From Parasutterella muris (lineage in GTDB: Bacteria; Pseudomonadota; Gammaproteobacteria; Burkholderiales; Burkholderiaceae_F): 64,000 nt of DNA. Position numbers and translations under genes: made by a program. The stretch covers positions 1 to 64,000 of the forward strand of contig NZ_WSRP01000006.1 of assembly GCF_009767915.1 (NCBI RefSeq), in the 5' to 3' direction. The first letter of the stretch is position 1; every line of letters begins with the position of its first letter. This document shows, piece by piece, positions 53,959 through 63,348 of this stretch. The notes beneath the pieces are model-generated. The model did no database searches, had not been told where the DNA came from, and saw only the letters and a program-made list of their open reading frames with translations.

Positions 53959-55131
53959 TTAGAAGGCCAGACCGACCGCAATTTTGAATGTCGCGGGCGA
54001 GGGCCTCATTGAGTAGGAAGAATCCGCCGTGTGTGTTTCATAGCGCGGGAACGCTAAGTCCACACCGCCGGTGATATGCAGGTTCTTAGTGATAGCGTAA
54101 GTGCCGCCCGCCTGCACCACGGGAGAGAAATCTCCTTTGTGGTAGCTGGTTCCTGCTTCAAATTTAGAACCCTGAAGTCGGAAATAGCCGGCGCCGATGC
54201 CCGCATAGAGCTTGACGGAATCGGAAGCCTGCATATGGTACTGAGCGGTGAGCTGGTAGCCTCTGAGCTTGAAGCTGCCGATTTGGCGTCCCTGAGAGCG
54301 CACCTTTTGCTCTGCCGACTGTGTAATGCCGAAGTCGAGTGCCCAATGCGGCGTTACAAAGAATCTGATACCGCCGCTGTAGGCGCCTTCGGAAGTGGTT
54401 GTCGCGTTATGCGGCATTCCCTTCATGTCGTTTTTCTGATAGCCGCCGCCCGCATAAATCAGGAAACGGTTGGAGAGCAGATTGTTGCTCGAGAAATCCA
54501 GACTCTTGTTTCCCTTGGCGTCGGTCGCGTAGTTGGCAAAGAAAAAAAAGATGTTGCTGAACGGAACATACGTGCCGTAGATAGAAAAAGCGTCGGTACC
54601 AAAACCGAGGAGCGGCAGCGGGGCCGGGAACGGGATCCACTTATAGTCACCGCGGGCGGTAATGCCGAGAGTGTAGCCGGCTTCAGCGTAGAAGTCCGAA
54701 TTTCCGAGCCGCCATCTTGAGAGCCATCCGTAACCGAGGAACGGCTCGATGTTGCTGTGCGAATCGGAAAACGCCATCGCGTAAACAATTCTACGGTTGC
54801 CGCGACCATCAATGAAATTCCGTGTGACGCCGCCGCCCCAGGTATAGCCGTTTTCGTTGCGGCGTTTTGGTGTCTTATAGGCCCAGCCCGGGTGAATGGT
54901 ATAGGCAGGCAGAATGAGGCCATCGGTGCCTTCAAAGAAGATCTTCTTAAATCCGCTCCAGCTGTCCGAGACGTAGCTGTCGGTTCTGTCCTCTGCTGAC
55001 AGGACGCCCGCAGGGAGCGTATCCAGAATCGCGTCCCAGACAGAACGGTCTGCAGCGCCTGCGGGAAAAACTACACCCGCCAATAAAGCGCCGAAAAGAT
55101 AGTTAGAAATTTTATTTTTCAGTTCAGGCAT
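53959..55131 (-). CDS. pagP: PagP lipid A palmitoyltransferase fused to an OmpW-like beta-barrel
   Basis: A 390-residue outer-membrane protein with two halves. Residues 1-27 are a signal peptide (ending PAGA-AD). Residues about 50-203 match PagP throughout: WSGFKKIFFEGTDGLILPAY, TIHPGWAY with H80, TWGGG, YAMAFSDSHSNIEPFLGYGW with D123 and S124, and GITARGDYKWIPFPAPLPL. The His-to-Asp distance (43) equals that in E. coli PagP (H33, D76, S77), so the active site should work. PagP moves palmitate from phospholipid to lipid A. E. coli PagP ends at its last strand; here the chain goes on. Residues about 218-390 form a second barrel resembling OmpW (YSGGIRFFVTPHWALDFGI, LTAQYHM, VKLYAGIGAGYF, VQAGGTYAITKNLHITGGVD), ending in the C-terminal Phe that BAM recognises. 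The frame is continuous with no sign of an error. Confidence 0.87.
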   Translation of the reverse strand: MPELKNKISNYLFGALLAGVVFPAGAADRSVWDAILDTLPAGVLSAEDRTDSYVSDSWSGFKKIFFEGTDGLILPAYTIHPGWAYKTPKRRNENGYTWGGGVTRNFIDGRGNRRIVYAMAFSDSHSNIEPFLGYGWLSRWRLGNSDFYAEAGYTLGITARGDYKWIPFPAPLPLLGFGTDAFSIYGTYVPFSNIFFFFANYATDAKGNKSLDFSSNNLLSNRFLIYAGGGYQKNDMKGMPHNATTTSEGAYSGGIRFFVTPHWALDFGITQSAEQKVRSQGRQIGSFKLRGYQLTAQYHMQASDSVKLYAGIGAGYFRLQGSKFEAGTSYHKGDFSPVVQAGGTYAITKNLHITGGVDLAFPRYETHTADSSYSMRPSPATFKIAVGLAF

Positions 55132-55250
55132 TTAGTAATGCAGTTATTTATGGGGTCACAAGCTTTGATAATTCTAATAAAAAAAAGCGTATCAACTCGT
55201 TTTTTCAGCCGGTGGAAAGCATTTTGAGTGTTTATTTATTGACAAACTGG

Positions 55251-55279
55251 TTGCAAAAAAAACAAAAGGTCTCTAAAGT
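55251..55279 (+). promoter_or_regulatory. Promoter of rnpB
   Basis: TTGCAA (55251-55256), a 17-base spacer and TAAAGT (55274-55279) put the start at about 55286, exactly where the RNA pairing begins. A perfect TTGACA (55239-55244) lies just upstream but has no -10 at the right distance. Confidence 0.5.
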
Positions 55280-55284
55280 GTCCT

Positions 55285-55598
55285 GCGCGCGAAGTCTGTC
55301 AGGCGATCGCAGGGGAGAAAGACCTCGGAGGAAAGTCCGGACTCCATAGGACGGTGTAGGAGGTAACGCCTCTCCGCCGCAAGGCGAGGATTAGAGCTAC
55401 AGAGACGAGCCGATTTAGTTCGGGTGAAACGAGCAATCTCTACACGGAGCAACATCAAATAGGCAGCTGCTGACCCTGTCCGGCGAGGCTGCGGGTAGAT
55501 GGCTCGATCCCAAGGGTGACTTTGGGACTAGATGAATGACCGCCAAGGCGTTTTTCAACGCTGAACAGAATCCGGCTTATAGACGGACTTCGCGCTCT
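55285..55598 (+). ncRNA. rnpB: RNase P RNA (type A)
   Basis: The catalytic RNA that trims tRNA 5' ends. The conserved block GAGGAAAGTCCGGACTCCAT (P4 5' side region) begins near 55328. The matching 3' core, GATGAATGACCGCC then ACAGAATCCGGCTTATAGA, ends near 55583. The closing P1 helix pairs GCGCGAAGTCTGTC (55287-55300) with GACGGACTTCGCGC (55582-55595). The length of about 310 bases is on the short side for a proteobacterial type A RNA (E. coli 377). It lies upstream of mraZ. The flanks (55132-55250 and 55599-55670) hold no other gene that I can see. Confidence 0.95.
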
Positions 55599-55675
55599 CT
55601 TCACTCTTTAATTCGTCTCATTCCTTCTCATTAATTAGGCGAGGAAAATCCAGTTTGGGCTTAGGTCTCCAATAA

Positions 55676-55700
55676 GTGGAGAAAAGTGGGAAAAAGTGGC
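55676..55700 (+). promoter_or_regulatory. MraZ operator: three GTGG direct repeats
   Basis: GTGGA (55676), GTGGG (55686) and GTGGC (55696) are spaced exactly 10 bases apart, with A-rich 5-base spacers. This is the TGGGN-type repeat array that MraZ binds ahead of its own operon. It indicates autoregulation of the division and wall cluster. Confidence 0.75.
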
Positions 55701-55746
55701 TAAAATTATGCTTACATATTTGCAGTTAATTTAGACGAATTTTCTC

Positions 55747-56175
55747 GTGTTCCAAGGCTCGCCACACCTCTCTCTTGACGCAAAAGGGCGTCTGTCTGTG
55801 CCTTCTCGTTTTCGGAAGACACTGGCCGAGCTGTGCGCCGGACAAATGACATTTACCCGCCATCCGGACGGCTGCGTGCTGCTGTATCCCAGACCGATTT
55901 GGGAGCAGAAAAAGAAAGAACTTCTGGCGCTGCCTTACGGGGCCCGTTTCTTCCAGCGCATTGTAATGGGCAGTGCCGTTGACGTGGATATGGATGCGAG
56001 CGGGCGCCTTCTGGTGCCTTCCGAACTTCGTTCGGTCTGCGGTTTGTCAAAAGAGATCGTGCTTGTCGGGTTGGGTTCTCATTTTGAGCTTTGGGATGCT
56101 GAAAAGCTGGAGCAGTGCGAGAAGCAGGCTCTGAACGAGGATATGTCTGCGATTACTGCCGCTTTTAATTTTTAA
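55747..56175 (+). CDS. mraZ: Transcriptional regulator MraZ
   Basis: A 142-residue AbrB-like double-fold protein. The tandem swapped-hairpin domains show HLSLDAKGRLSVPSRFR (first) and DVDMDASGRLLVPSELR (second). It begins with GTG; the ribosome binding site is weak. It represses the dcw cluster through the repeats at 55676-55700. It is the first gene of that cluster. Confidence 0.94.
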   Translation: MFQGSPHLSLDAKGRLSVPSRFRKTLAELCAGQMTFTRHPDGCVLLYPRPIWEQKKKELLALPYGARFFQRIVMGSAVDVDMDASGRLLVPSELRSVCGLSKEIVLVGLGSHFELWDAEKLEQCEKQALNEDMSAITAAFNF

Positions 56176-56190
56176 AGAGTCAGCGAAATC

Positions 56191-57153
56191 GTGCAGTTAA
56201 AGGAGTTTAAGCATCAGCCTGTTCTGGCAAAGGAATCTCCGGACGCTTTGGTGACGCAGCCGGATGGAGTGTATATCGACGGGACTTTCGGTCGAGGCGG
56301 ACACTCGCGCCTGATTCTCGAAAAGCTTAGCAGCAAAGGCCGGCTGATCGCATTTGACAGGGACCCGCAGGCGGTTGAGGCGGCAAGAGAGATCGCTGAT
56401 GAACGGTTTTCTATTATCCATGCGCCTTTTGCGCAGATGAAAGAGGAACTTGCCAAGATTGGCGTTGAACGTGTGGACGGCGTGTTTTTAGATATCGGAG
56501 TCTCGAGCCCTCAGATCGATGATCCGGAGCGCGGCTTTTCGTTCCGCTTTGACGGTCCTTTGGACATGCGTATGGACACATCGAGCGGTCAGACCGCGGC
56601 TGAATGGATCGCAAAAGCCGATGTCGGAGAAATGACCCGCGTATTTAAGGAATACGGCGAGGAGAAATTCGCAACCAAAGCGGCCCGAGCGATTGCGGCC
56701 GCTCGAGACGCAAAACCGATTGAAACCACAAAGCAGCTTGCCGACATCATTGCGCAGGCTTTGCCAAGAAATAAAAAGGATTTAGGACAGCACCCTGCGA
56801 CACGTATCTTCCAGGCGATACGCATTCAGGTGAATCAGGAACTCACACAGCTTCGCGAAGCTTTGGAAGCGGCTGGTTCTCTGCTGAATCCCGAAGGTGT
56901 GCTCGCGGTCATTTCGTTTCATTCGCTCGAAGACAGAATCGTAAAGCGTTTCTTTGAGGCGGCGCACAACCCCGCATCCAAACTTGATCCGAGGCTGCCG
57001 CTGCTTCCCGAGCAAATGCCCGCACCGCTCTTTGAGCGCCCCAAACGCGTCCTTCCGTCCAAGGAAGAATGCGAGGAGAATCCGCGCACCCGAAGTTCAG
57101 TGCTTCGCTTTGCCGTCAGAACGGAAGCTCCTTGGCCCGAGGGAGGCGTCTGA
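56191..57153 (+). CDS. rsmH: 16S rRNA (cytosine(1402)-N(4))-methyltransferase
   Basis: A 320-residue SAM-dependent methyltransferase acting on C1402 in the decoding centre. It begins HQPVLAKESPDAL, and the SAM loop is DGTFGRGGHSRLILEKL. GVFLDIGVSSPQIDDPERGFSFR and LAVISFHSLEDRIVKRFF are the family blocks. GTG start at 56191, 15 bases after mraZ. Ends 2 bases before ftsL. Confidence 0.95.
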   Translation: MQLKEFKHQPVLAKESPDALVTQPDGVYIDGTFGRGGHSRLILEKLSSKGRLIAFDRDPQAVEAAREIADERFSIIHAPFAQMKEELAKIGVERVDGVFLDIGVSSPQIDDPERGFSFRFDGPLDMRMDTSSGQTAAEWIAKADVGEMTRVFKEYGEEKFATKAARAIAAARDAKPIETTKQLADIIAQALPRNKKDLGQHPATRIFQAIRIQVNQELTQLREALEAAGSLLNPEGVLAVISFHSLEDRIVKRFFEAAHNPASKLDPRLPLLPEQMPAPLFERPKRVLPSKEECEENPRTRSSVLRFAVRTEAPWPEGGV

Positions 57154-57155
57154 AG

Positions 57156-57461
57156 ATGAAAGAGTTTAAGTTTTTGATCTTTGTGATCGTCCTTCTGGAG
57201 CTCACTCTGTTTGTCTGCGGCTTTATGGTTGTGGACAACCGTCACAACGCGCGCAGGCTTTTCATTGAGCTTGAGCGCGAACAGCAGATTCATCATTCGC
57301 TCAGAGATGAAGAGGCCCGTCTGCGCCTTGAAGTCTCAACACTTGAGCAGAGCCGACAGATAGAAACCAAGGCCAAGGAAAAAGGATTGGCGCCGGTCAC
57401 CAACGAACAGGTCGTGATTTTGGAACACGGCTCGTCCGAGCATAAAGGAGGCGGCCGGTGA
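57156..57461 (+). CDS. ftsL: Cell division protein FtsL
   Basis: A 101-residue bitopic protein of the FtsQLB complex. A short cytoplasmic lead is followed by one membrane helix (FLIFVIVLLELTLFVCGFMVV, about 5-25) and a periplasmic leucine-zipper-like coil (LFIELEREQQIHHSLRDEEA and following). The frame is open from 57069, but ATG 57156 gives the right topology. It overlaps ftsI by 4 bases (GTGA). Confidence 0.88.
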   Translation: MKEFKFLIFVIVLLELTLFVCGFMVVDNRHNARRLFIELEREQQIHHSLRDEEARLRLEVSTLEQSRQIETKAKEKGLAPVTNEQVVILEHGSSEHKGGGR

Positions 57462-59353
57462 AAATTACTCAATGGTTCAGGGATCTGTGGGACAACATCT
57501 TTCTGCCCACCGAAGAAAGACGCGGCAATGATGACAGCGTCAAGGATCTCCTGCGCCTGCGAATTCCGCCCGGCCGAAGCAAGTTCCTGCACTTTGTTCT
57601 GCTGTCGCTTTTTTTAGTACTGGGCGCCCGACTGGCATATCTCCAGCTCGGATTTAACACGGAGTTCCTGCAGAAGCAGGGCGCGATGCGCTTTCAGAGA
57701 ACGATCGAGGTGCCTGCCCGCCGCGGTCTGATCTTGGATAGAAACGGCTCGGTACTTGCGACGAGCGTTCCGGCAAAAGCATTGTGGATCATCCCTCAGG
57801 ATGTGAAGATTACGGCCGAGCAAAAGAAAGAGCTCAGCAAAACCTTAGGGGTCCCGCTCTCGGAACTCACGAAGAAAATCAATTCCAAGCGAACTTTTGT
57901 GTATATCAAACGTCAGGTCCCGCTTGATGTCGCAGACCGTCTTCTCGCAATGAAAATTCCGGGGCTGCACTCGACACGCGAATTTCTGCGCAGCTATCCG
58001 GACGGCGAGTCCGCGGCTCAGATTGTCGGTTTGACCGGTCTGGAAGGCAACGGTATCGAGGGAATTGAATTGGCGGCTGAAAAACGCTTGGCCGGGACGG
58101 CCGGCTCACGCCGCGTGCTCAAGGACCGTCTCGGACGAATTATCGAGGATGCATGGATTAAAGAGCCGCAAAACGGCGAAGACATCATGCTTACCATCGA
58201 TTCGAGACTGCAGACCATGGCCTATGAGGCACTTGCGCGTCAAGTCACCGCGCTCCAGGCAAAGGGCGGTGCGATCGTGATCGCCGATCCGAAGACGGGC
58301 GATATTCTGGCGCTCGCCAACTATCCGAGCTTTGACCCGAACTCCCGCTCTAAGATTACGCGCGCCGGTGTCCGCAACCGCGCGATCGTCGATACCTATG
58401 AGCCGGGTTCAACAATGAAGCCGTTCTCTGTCGCGGCGGGTCTCGAAGAGAAGAAGGTCACGCCGAACACTCTGTTCCAAATCGGTCGATCCATGTCCTT
58501 CGGACGACACTCAATCGGCGACTCGCATTACAGCAAAGAGCTGACGGTATCGGGAATTATTCAGCAGTCAAGCAATATCGGAACGTCTAAGATCGCGCTG
58601 CTGATGCCGCCGCAGACTATGTGGAACTACTACGACAAACTCGGATTCGGTCATGCGCCGCATATCGGATTTCCGGGCGCGGTCGCAGGCAGACTTCGTC
58701 CGCCAAAGAGCTGGAAGCCGATTGAGCAGGCTACGATGTCCTACGGACATGGCGTCACAGTGTCTCTTCTGCAGCAGGTCCGCGCATACACCGCGTTCGC
58801 GCGCAACGGAGACATGATCGAGCTTTCCATCTATAAGAATCGGGAGAGCAAAGAGCCGCAGCAGGTTTTCAGTCCGAAAACGACTCAGGAAATGCGTAAG
58901 ATGCTCGCGACCGTTGTGGAAAAGGGCGGTACCGGCGTGCGTGCCCGAGTCAAGGGATATACAGCCGCAGGCAAAACCGGCACCGCGTACAAGGTTGAAG
59001 GCGGTCTCTACGTCAAAAAATATGTCGCCGGATTTGCGGGTTACGCTCCGGCGCACGATCCGAAGATCGTTGTCGGCATCATGGTTGACGAACCGATGAA
59101 GGGAAAGCACTACGGCTCTACCGCCGCGGCTCCGCTCTTCTCGGAAATGGTTTCAAAAACGATGCATTTGATGGGCGTTATTCCGGATCGTCCCGAGGAT
59201 TTTGCAGTGGCGATCGGAAAACCGACAGGAAAAGTTAAAACCGCTCAGGCCAAAACGGGCTCAAAAGGCGCGCCGAAAGTAGCGGAAAAGAAGGATAAGA
59301 AACGTCAGATCGGCGCTGTCAAACCCGTTTCAGCAGGAAAAGAAAATGGTTGA
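57458..59353 (+). CDS. ftsI: Peptidoglycan D,D-transpeptidase FtsI (PBP3)
   Basis: A 631-residue septal transpeptidase. One membrane helix lies near 48-66 (FLHFVLLSLFLVLGARLAYL), followed by the pedestal domain (EVPARRGLILDRNGSVLATS) and the catalytic domain. The motifs are STMK in EPGSTMKPFSVA, SSN in QQSSNIGTSK and KTG in AAGKTGTAYKV. The C-terminus carries a Lys/Ala-rich extension of about 50 residues (KPTGKVKTAQAKTGSKGAPK ...). GTG start. It overlaps murE by 8 bases. Confidence 0.96.
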   Translation: MKITQWFRDLWDNIFLPTEERRGNDDSVKDLLRLRIPPGRSKFLHFVLLSLFLVLGARLAYLQLGFNTEFLQKQGAMRFQRTIEVPARRGLILDRNGSVLATSVPAKALWIIPQDVKITAEQKKELSKTLGVPLSELTKKINSKRTFVYIKRQVPLDVADRLLAMKIPGLHSTREFLRSYPDGESAAQIVGLTGLEGNGIEGIELAAEKRLAGTAGSRRVLKDRLGRIIEDAWIKEPQNGEDIMLTIDSRLQTMAYEALARQVTALQAKGGAIVIADPKTGDILALANYPSFDPNSRSKITRAGVRNRAIVDTYEPGSTMKPFSVAAGLEEKKVTPNTLFQIGRSMSFGRHSIGDSHYSKELTVSGIIQQSSNIGTSKIALLMPPQTMWNYYDKLGFGHAPHIGFPGAVAGRLRPPKSWKPIEQATMSYGHGVTVSLLQQVRAYTAFARNGDMIELSIYKNRESKEPQQVFSPKTTQEMRKMLATVVEKGGTGVRARVKGYTAAGKTGTAYKVEGGLYVKKYVAGFAGYAPAHDPKIVVGIMVDEPMKGKHYGSTAAAPLFSEMVSKTMHLMGVIPDRPEDFAVAIGKPTGKVKTAQAKTGSKGAPKVAEKKDKKRQIGAVKPVSAGKENG

Positions 59354-60812
59354 AGAAGCAGAAGTCTCAAAGTGGATTAAAGAAAAAGCGGGGCCGAAGG
59401 CCTCGTTGTATTTAGACAGCCGCCGCATTCAGCCCGGGGACGTGTTCTTCGCGGTTTGCGGCACGCACACCGACGGCCGCAAGTTTGTTGCTAAGGCGGC
59501 CGAGCTCGGGGCGAGCTGCGCGGTTGTCGAATCCGTTGCTCACTTCAAGGCCGAGATCCCGTTTACTGAGGTTTGTGACTTATACAAAAAATGTGGCGCA
59601 ATCGCTTCCGATTACTACGGAAACCCAAGTCAGGCGATGTACGGGTGCGCGGTCACCGGAACGAACGGCAAAACGACAACGGCTAACTGGATTTCCGAGC
59701 TTTTTACAAAGCTTGGCAAACCGTCCGGATGCATCGGAACGCTCGGCTGCACCTGTCAGGGAGAGCCTCTGCCGTCGGTGGCAATGACGACACCCGATCC
59801 GCTCACGGTACAGAAATTGTTTGCCGAGTTAAGAGACAGAGGCTGTGAGGCGTTTGCGATCGAGGCAAGTTCCATCGGCCTTGAACAGGGGCGTCTCAGA
59901 GGAGCCGCTTTCAAGGTCGGCATCTTCACCAATTTAACCCGAGACCACCTGGATTACCACGGCGATATGGAGCACTACGCCGAAGCTAAGGAAATTCTCT
60001 TTAGCTGGCCTGGGCTTGAGTATGCTGTGATCAACTTTGGTGATCCTGCTTCTGAACGTATGGCGCAGGCCGCGCTTCGCTCCGGAGTCAAAGTTTTCTC
60101 CGTCGGCATCTCGCAGGAAGCGAAATATGATTTGACGGCCTGCAATGTCCGCCATGCGCGTGAAGGACTGAGCTTTGATTTGGTGTTTGAAGGACGCGTG
60201 AAGCACGTCACGACACGCCTTCTCGGAACATTTAATATCGAGAACTTTTTGTGCGCGGCGGCCCCCTGTATTTTGAGCGGTTTTGATTTTGAGCTTGTCT
60301 GTGAAACGGCTCAGAACTTAAATCCGCCTGCCGGCCGAATGCAGACGGTCACCGCGGAAGACGGCCTGCTTGCGGCGGTGGATTATTCCCATACGCCGGA
60401 CGCGATTCTCAAGGCGCTTGCCGCATTGAGAGAGCTTGCGGAGGTCAGAGGCGGCAGACTGAAGATTGTTGTCGGCGCCGGCGGCGATCGCGACAGCGGA
60501 AAGCGTCCTCTGATGGGACGCGCGGCATGCGAAGCCGATGAAATGTTTTTTACGAGCGACAATCCGCGAAGCGAAGACCCGATGCTTATTTTGCGTGAGG
60601 TCTGTGCGGGCGCGGTAAAGCCGTATCGGATGATTGAGGATCGAGCAGAGGCCATACGAGAGGCCGTCCGCAGCTCATCTTCCGACGATGTGATCCTGAT
60701 AGCCGGGAAAGGGCATGAGGATTACCAGGAGATACAGGGTGTCAAGCACCATTTCTCCGATGCGGAACAAGCCCGCAGCGCAATGATGGAATTTAGGAAA
60801 AAGCATGAATGA
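59346..60812 (+). CDS. murE: UDP-MurNAc-L-Ala-D-Glu:meso-DAP ligase
   Basis: A 488-residue Mur ligase that adds the third residue of the wall peptide. The ATP loop is TGTNGKTTTANWISEL. The DNPRSEDP motif is the one specific to meso-diaminopimelate (Lys-type enzymes have another sequence), so the organism has DAP-type peptidoglycan. Overlaps ftsI (8 bases) and murF (8 bases). Confidence 0.96.
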   Translation: MVEEAEVSKWIKEKAGPKASLYLDSRRIQPGDVFFAVCGTHTDGRKFVAKAAELGASCAVVESVAHFKAEIPFTEVCDLYKKCGAIASDYYGNPSQAMYGCAVTGTNGKTTTANWISELFTKLGKPSGCIGTLGCTCQGEPLPSVAMTTPDPLTVQKLFAELRDRGCEAFAIEASSIGLEQGRLRGAAFKVGIFTNLTRDHLDYHGDMEHYAEAKEILFSWPGLEYAVINFGDPASERMAQAALRSGVKVFSVGISQEAKYDLTACNVRHAREGLSFDLVFEGRVKHVTTRLLGTFNIENFLCAAAPCILSGFDFELVCETAQNLNPPAGRMQTVTAEDGLLAAVDYSHTPDAILKALAALRELAEVRGGRLKIVVGAGGDRDSGKRPLMGRAACEADEMFFTSDNPRSEDPMLILREVCAGAVKPYRMIEDRAEAIREAVRSSSSDDVILIAGKGHEDYQEIQGVKHHFSDAEQARSAMMEFRKKHE

Positions 60813-62178
60813 AGCATTAATGACGATAGGCGAGCTTGCCGAGATGCTCGGCGCCAAAGAGAGTTTGCGCGGCTCGCCTGCGGTGAAGTTTTCATCCGTA
60901 CATTTTGACTCGCGCAAAATCGAGCCGAACGGACTTTTTTTCGCGATTAAAGGCGAAAATGACGGCCACGAGTATGTGCAGAACGCGGCAGACGCGGGCG
61001 CGGCAGCGGCCGTGGTTGACCATTATGTGCCGGTCAGCATCCCTCAGCTGCTGGTGAAGGATACTCGAGCCGCTCTGCTGAAGTCTGCCGCGGGATGGCG
61101 TCAGCGCTTTAATATTCCTGTTATCGCGGTCGCCGGCTCCAACGGAAAAACCACGACGACGCAGATGATTCTCTCGATTCTGAAGAATCGATACGAACCC
61201 GGAACTTGGGTCGGTACCGAAGGAAACCTCAACAATGACTTAGGCGTTCCTCTGATGCTCTGGCGTCTGCGCAAAGAGCATGAGATCGCCGCGTTTGAAG
61301 TCGGCATGAATCACATCGGAGAAATGAAGCCGCTTGTTCAGGCGGTCTCTCCGACTATCGGCACGGTCACAAACACGATGCGGGACCATCAGGAGTTTCT
61401 TGCCTCGCTTTCAGAAACCGCCAAGGAAAACGGCGAAGTTTTTGCCCAGCTGCCAAGACAGGGAGTCGCCGTCATTAATGCGACCGACCCCTTTGCGATT
61501 GAATGGCGAAAGATGGCGGGCAATCATCGCGTGGTCACGTTCGGAACGGAAGACAGCGATGTTTACGCCATTCCGAAAAGTGAAGACGAATTTTTGCTCG
61601 TTACGCCGGTCGGCCGAATCAGCATCAAGCTGAAAGTGAGAGGCGCGCATAACTTCATGAACGCGGTGAATGCTTCGGCGGTTCTGTTTGCGCTTGGGCG
61701 TGATCTAGTCGATATCAAGAACGGGCTGGAAAAATTCGAGCCGGTTCGCCACAGAGGTGAAAGCTGTGTCCTTGAGGACGGAACCGTGCTGATCGATGAC
61801 AGCTACAACGCCAATCCGGATTCCATGCTGGCTGCGGTCCGGCTGCTTAGTCAGTATCCGCAGAAAAAGATCTTTGTCGCGGGCGACATGGGCGAGCTTG
61901 GCGCGCAGAGTCCGCAGTTCCATAAGGAGCTCGGAGAGGTGGTTCGGAACGTGGGTATCGCGCATTTCTTCTGTGTCGGCAACCGCATGATGGACGCCGC
62001 AGAAGGGTACGGAGAAGGTACCCGTCACTTTGACTCAATTGAAGAGCTTGAAGAAGGACTACGCGAGGAGATTGTCAAAGAACCCTGCGTGGTTCTCTTT
62101 AAGGCGTCGAACTTTATGAAGCTTTATCAGCTGGCGGACCGTATTCGTCAGAATCCGCCGAAGAAGGAAGGTGCTTAA
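60805..62178 (+). CDS. murF: UDP-MurNAc-tripeptide:D-Ala-D-Ala ligase
   Basis: A 457-residue Mur ligase completing the pentapeptide. The ATP loop is [50 protein letters not shown] and [19 protein letters not shown] are the expected family blocks. The start overlaps murE by 8 bases, and it ends 2 bases before mraY. Confidence 0.96.
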   Translation: MNEALMTIGELAEMLGAKESLRGSPAVKFSSVHFDSRKIEPNGLFFAIKGENDGHEYVQNAADAGAAAAVVDHYVPVSIPQLLVKDTRAALLKSAAGWRQRFNIPVIAVAGSNGKTTTTQMILSILKNRYEPGTWVGTEGNLNNDLGVPLMLWRLRKEHEIAAFEVGMNHIGEMKPLVQAVSPTIGTVTNTMRDHQEFLASLSETAKENGEVFAQLPRQGVAVINATDPFAIEWRKMAGNHRVVTFGTEDSDVYAIPKSEDEFLLVTPVGRISIKLKVRGAHNFMNAVNASAVLFALGRDLVDIKNGLEKFEPVRHRGESCVLEDGTVLIDDSYNANPDSMLAAVRLLSQYPQKKIFVAGDMGELGAQSPQFHKELGEVVRNVGIAHFFCVGNRMMDAAEGYGEGTRHFDSIEELEEGLREEIVKEPCVVLFKASNFMKLYQLADRIRQNPPKKEGA

Positions 62179-62180
62179 TT

Positions 62181-63344
62181 ATGCTGCTTGCACTGACGCA
62201 ATGGATGAACGAGACCCTTGGCTGGGGCTGGCTCAGAGTTTTTAACTATCTGACTTTCAGAGCCGTCTTTGCCGCGCTGACCGCGTTCTTTATCGGACTG
62301 CTGCTCGGGCCGAAAGTTATTCGTGAACTGAAACTTCTCAAAATCGGTCAGGCGGTTCGCTCATACGGTCCGAAGTCGCATTTAGTCAAGGACGGAACGC
62401 CGACAATGGGCGGCATCCTGATTTTGATTGCTGTGGGCGCTTCCACGCTTTTATGGATGGATTTAACCAACCGATTTGTGTGGGTGGTGCTTTTCGTGAC
62501 GCTGAGTTTAGGCGCGGTCGGCTGGAGTGACGACTACCGCAAAGTGGTTCATCACAATCCGGAAGGCATGAGTTCAAGAGAGAAGTATTTCTGGCAGTCA
62601 CTCATCGGTATCACGGCTTCGGTTTACCTCGCTTTTGCGGTCGCCGCTCCGGGCAATGACCATATCTGGCGTCTCGTGCTGGATTGGGTTTCGAGCGGTT
62701 TTACATCGATACCGCTCCCGGAAAGGAGCGGTCTTTTGATTCCTTTCCTCAAAGGCGTGTCTCTGCCGATCGGAATTTGGGGCTTTATTGTTCTGAGCTA
62801 CTTTGTGATTGTCGGAACCAGCAACGCGGTCAACCTGACAGACGGTTTGGATGGATTGGCGATTCTGCCGAGCGCGCTCGTCGGTATCGCGCTTGGCATA
62901 TTTGCTTATGTCGTCGGGCGCGTTGACTATGCCTCTTATTTGAATTTCCCGTATGTTCCGGGCGCCGGAGAAGTGGTGGTGGTCGGAGCCGCGCTGATTG
63001 GGGCGGGCTTGGGCTTTCTCTGGTACAACGCCTACCCGGCGCAGGTCTTTATGGGCGACGTCGGCGCGCTCGCCTTGGGCGGCGCTCTGGGGACGATGGC
63101 GATCATTACGCGCCAAGAGCTTGTGCTCTTCATCATGGGCGGCGTTTTTGTCATGGAGACCGTCTCCGTGATCCTGCAGGTCGGCTATTTCAAGATGACG
63201 CACGGCAAACGAATTTTTTTAATGACGCCGATTCATCACCACTTCGAGATGAAGGGGTGGAAAGAGACACAAGTAGTGGTCCGCTTCTGGATTATTACGA
63301 TCGTGCTCGTACTTATCGGATTGTCTTCTCTCAAGATCAGGTAG
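62181..63344 (+). CDS. mraY: Phospho-MurNAc-pentapeptide transferase
   Basis: A 387-residue integral membrane enzyme forming lipid I from UDP-MurNAc-pentapeptide and undecaprenyl phosphate. Ten hydrophobic segments. The Asp motif [18 protein letters not shown], the [16 protein letters not shown] loop and the PIHHHFE motif are intact. It starts with ATG two bases after murF. Confidence 0.97.
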   Translation: MLLALTQWMNETLGWGWLRVFNYLTFRAVFAALTAFFIGLLLGPKVIRELKLLKIGQAVRSYGPKSHLVKDGTPTMGGILILIAVGASTLLWMDLTNRFVWVVLFVTLSLGAVGWSDDYRKVVHHNPEGMSSREKYFWQSLIGITASVYLAFAVAAPGNDHIWRLVLDWVSSGFTSIPLPERSGLLIPFLKGVSLPIGIWGFIVLSYFVIVGTSNAVNLTDGLDGLAILPSALVGIALGIFAYVVGRVDYASYLNFPYVPGAGEVVVVGAALIGAGLGFLWYNAYPAQVFMGDVGALALGGALGTMAIITRQELVLFIMGGVFVMETVSVILQVGYFKMTHGKRIFLMTPIHHHFEMKGWKETQVVVRFWIITIVLVLIGLSSLKIR

Positions 63345-63348
63345 TGTC

